From: an uncultured Atopobium sp.
GTDB lineage: Bacteria; Actinomycetota; Coriobacteriia; Coriobacteriales; Atopobiaceae
DNA length: 15,858 bases
Assembly: GCA_938041635.1 (NCBI GenBank)
Contig: CALIAD010000059.1
Span: 1-15,858, forward strand
Direction of reading: 5' to 3'
Shown: positions 15,801 through 15,858 of the stretch, piece after piece
How the letters are laid out: each line of letters opens with the position of its first letter
Numbering within the stretch: the first letter of the stretch is position 1
The notes under the pieces: generated by a model
What the model was told of the DNA's origin: nothing
The model's database searches: none
Seen by the model: the letters and a program-made list of their open reading frames with translations, nothing else
Position numbers and translations under genes: made by a program

Positions 15801-15858
15801 AGAAGGTCGTGTCCCGAAAAGTGGTGTAAGCAAGCATTTCAGGTGTTTAAAAGAAGTG
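15801..15858. mobile_element. Possible insertion-sequence end at the right edge
   Basis: The last 58 bases break the expected LicC-like coding sequence immediately upstream of residue 1 of the LicA protein. The segment GTGTCCCGAAAAGTGGTGTAAG (within 15809-15832) has the look of an IS256-family terminal repeat, as I recall it. No transposase, second end or target duplication is in view, so this is tentative. Confidence 0.35.

Noticed and set aside
15801..15833. TTG at 15833 as the LicA start
   Set aside because: It has no ribosome site, and the added residues are unlike LicA or LicC and lie in the suspected IS end.
1..15858. CRISPR array, tRNA, rRNA or phage genes
   Set aside because: No regularly spaced repeats, no cloverleaf-like sequence and no phage or integrase genes were seen on reading the window.

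Overview
The window reads as chromosome of a low-to-mid GC Gram-positive actinobacterium, most likely a member of the Coriobacteriia (Atopobium/Lancefieldella/Olsenella type). This is inferred from the mycobacterial-type bifunctional dCTP deaminase/dUTPase, the long U32 protein, the secreted protein with aBig-like repeats, frequent GTG/TTG starts with clear AGGAG-like ribosome sites, and LicA/LicB/LicD surface-decoration genes. No tRNA, rRNA, CRISPR array or complete mobile element was seen.

Left part (1-6834) is all on the minus strand and is mostly core metabolism. In transcription order it runs: RmlC (dTDP-4-dehydrorhamnose 3,5-epimerase), a two-part U32 protein (RlhA/YdcP-like), a small Nfu iron-sulfur scaffold, dCTP deaminase, prolipoprotein diacylglyceryl transferase (lgt), and a secreted repeat protein whose C-terminus lies beyond the left edge. 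The secreted protein begins only 4 nt after lgt.

The right part (6951-15858) is a surface-glycan assembly and decoration locus of short, alternating-strand blocks. Block A (+) is a GT2 glycosyltransferase plus a DUF2304-like membrane protein. Block B (-) is a LicD-type phosphotransferase plus a Wzx/MOP flippase. Block C (+) is a second GT2 enzyme, a class V PLP aminotransferase, and a fusion of a TagD-type cytidylyltransferase with a Gfo/Idh/MocA-like domain. Block D (-) is a LicA-type choline/ethanolamine kinase plus a LicB-type DMT permease. Blocks A/B and C/D converge on strong hairpin terminators.

Reading the genes together (inference): GT2 plus DUF2304 would load a sugar on a lipid carrier, the flippase would export it, LicB/LicA would import and phosphorylate choline (or a similar amino alcohol), and LicD would transfer the phosphorylated group to the glycan. 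The aminotransferase and the cytidylyltransferase-oxidoreductase fusion, 2 nt apart, look like a route to an unidentified CDP-activated compound and are the least explained part. At the right edge, the first ~33 residues of the LicA protein look like the tail of a LicC-type nucleotidyltransferase. The adjacent terminal ~55 bases look unrelated to LicC and may be the end of an insertion sequence, so a LicC-LicA fusion may have been interrupted there.
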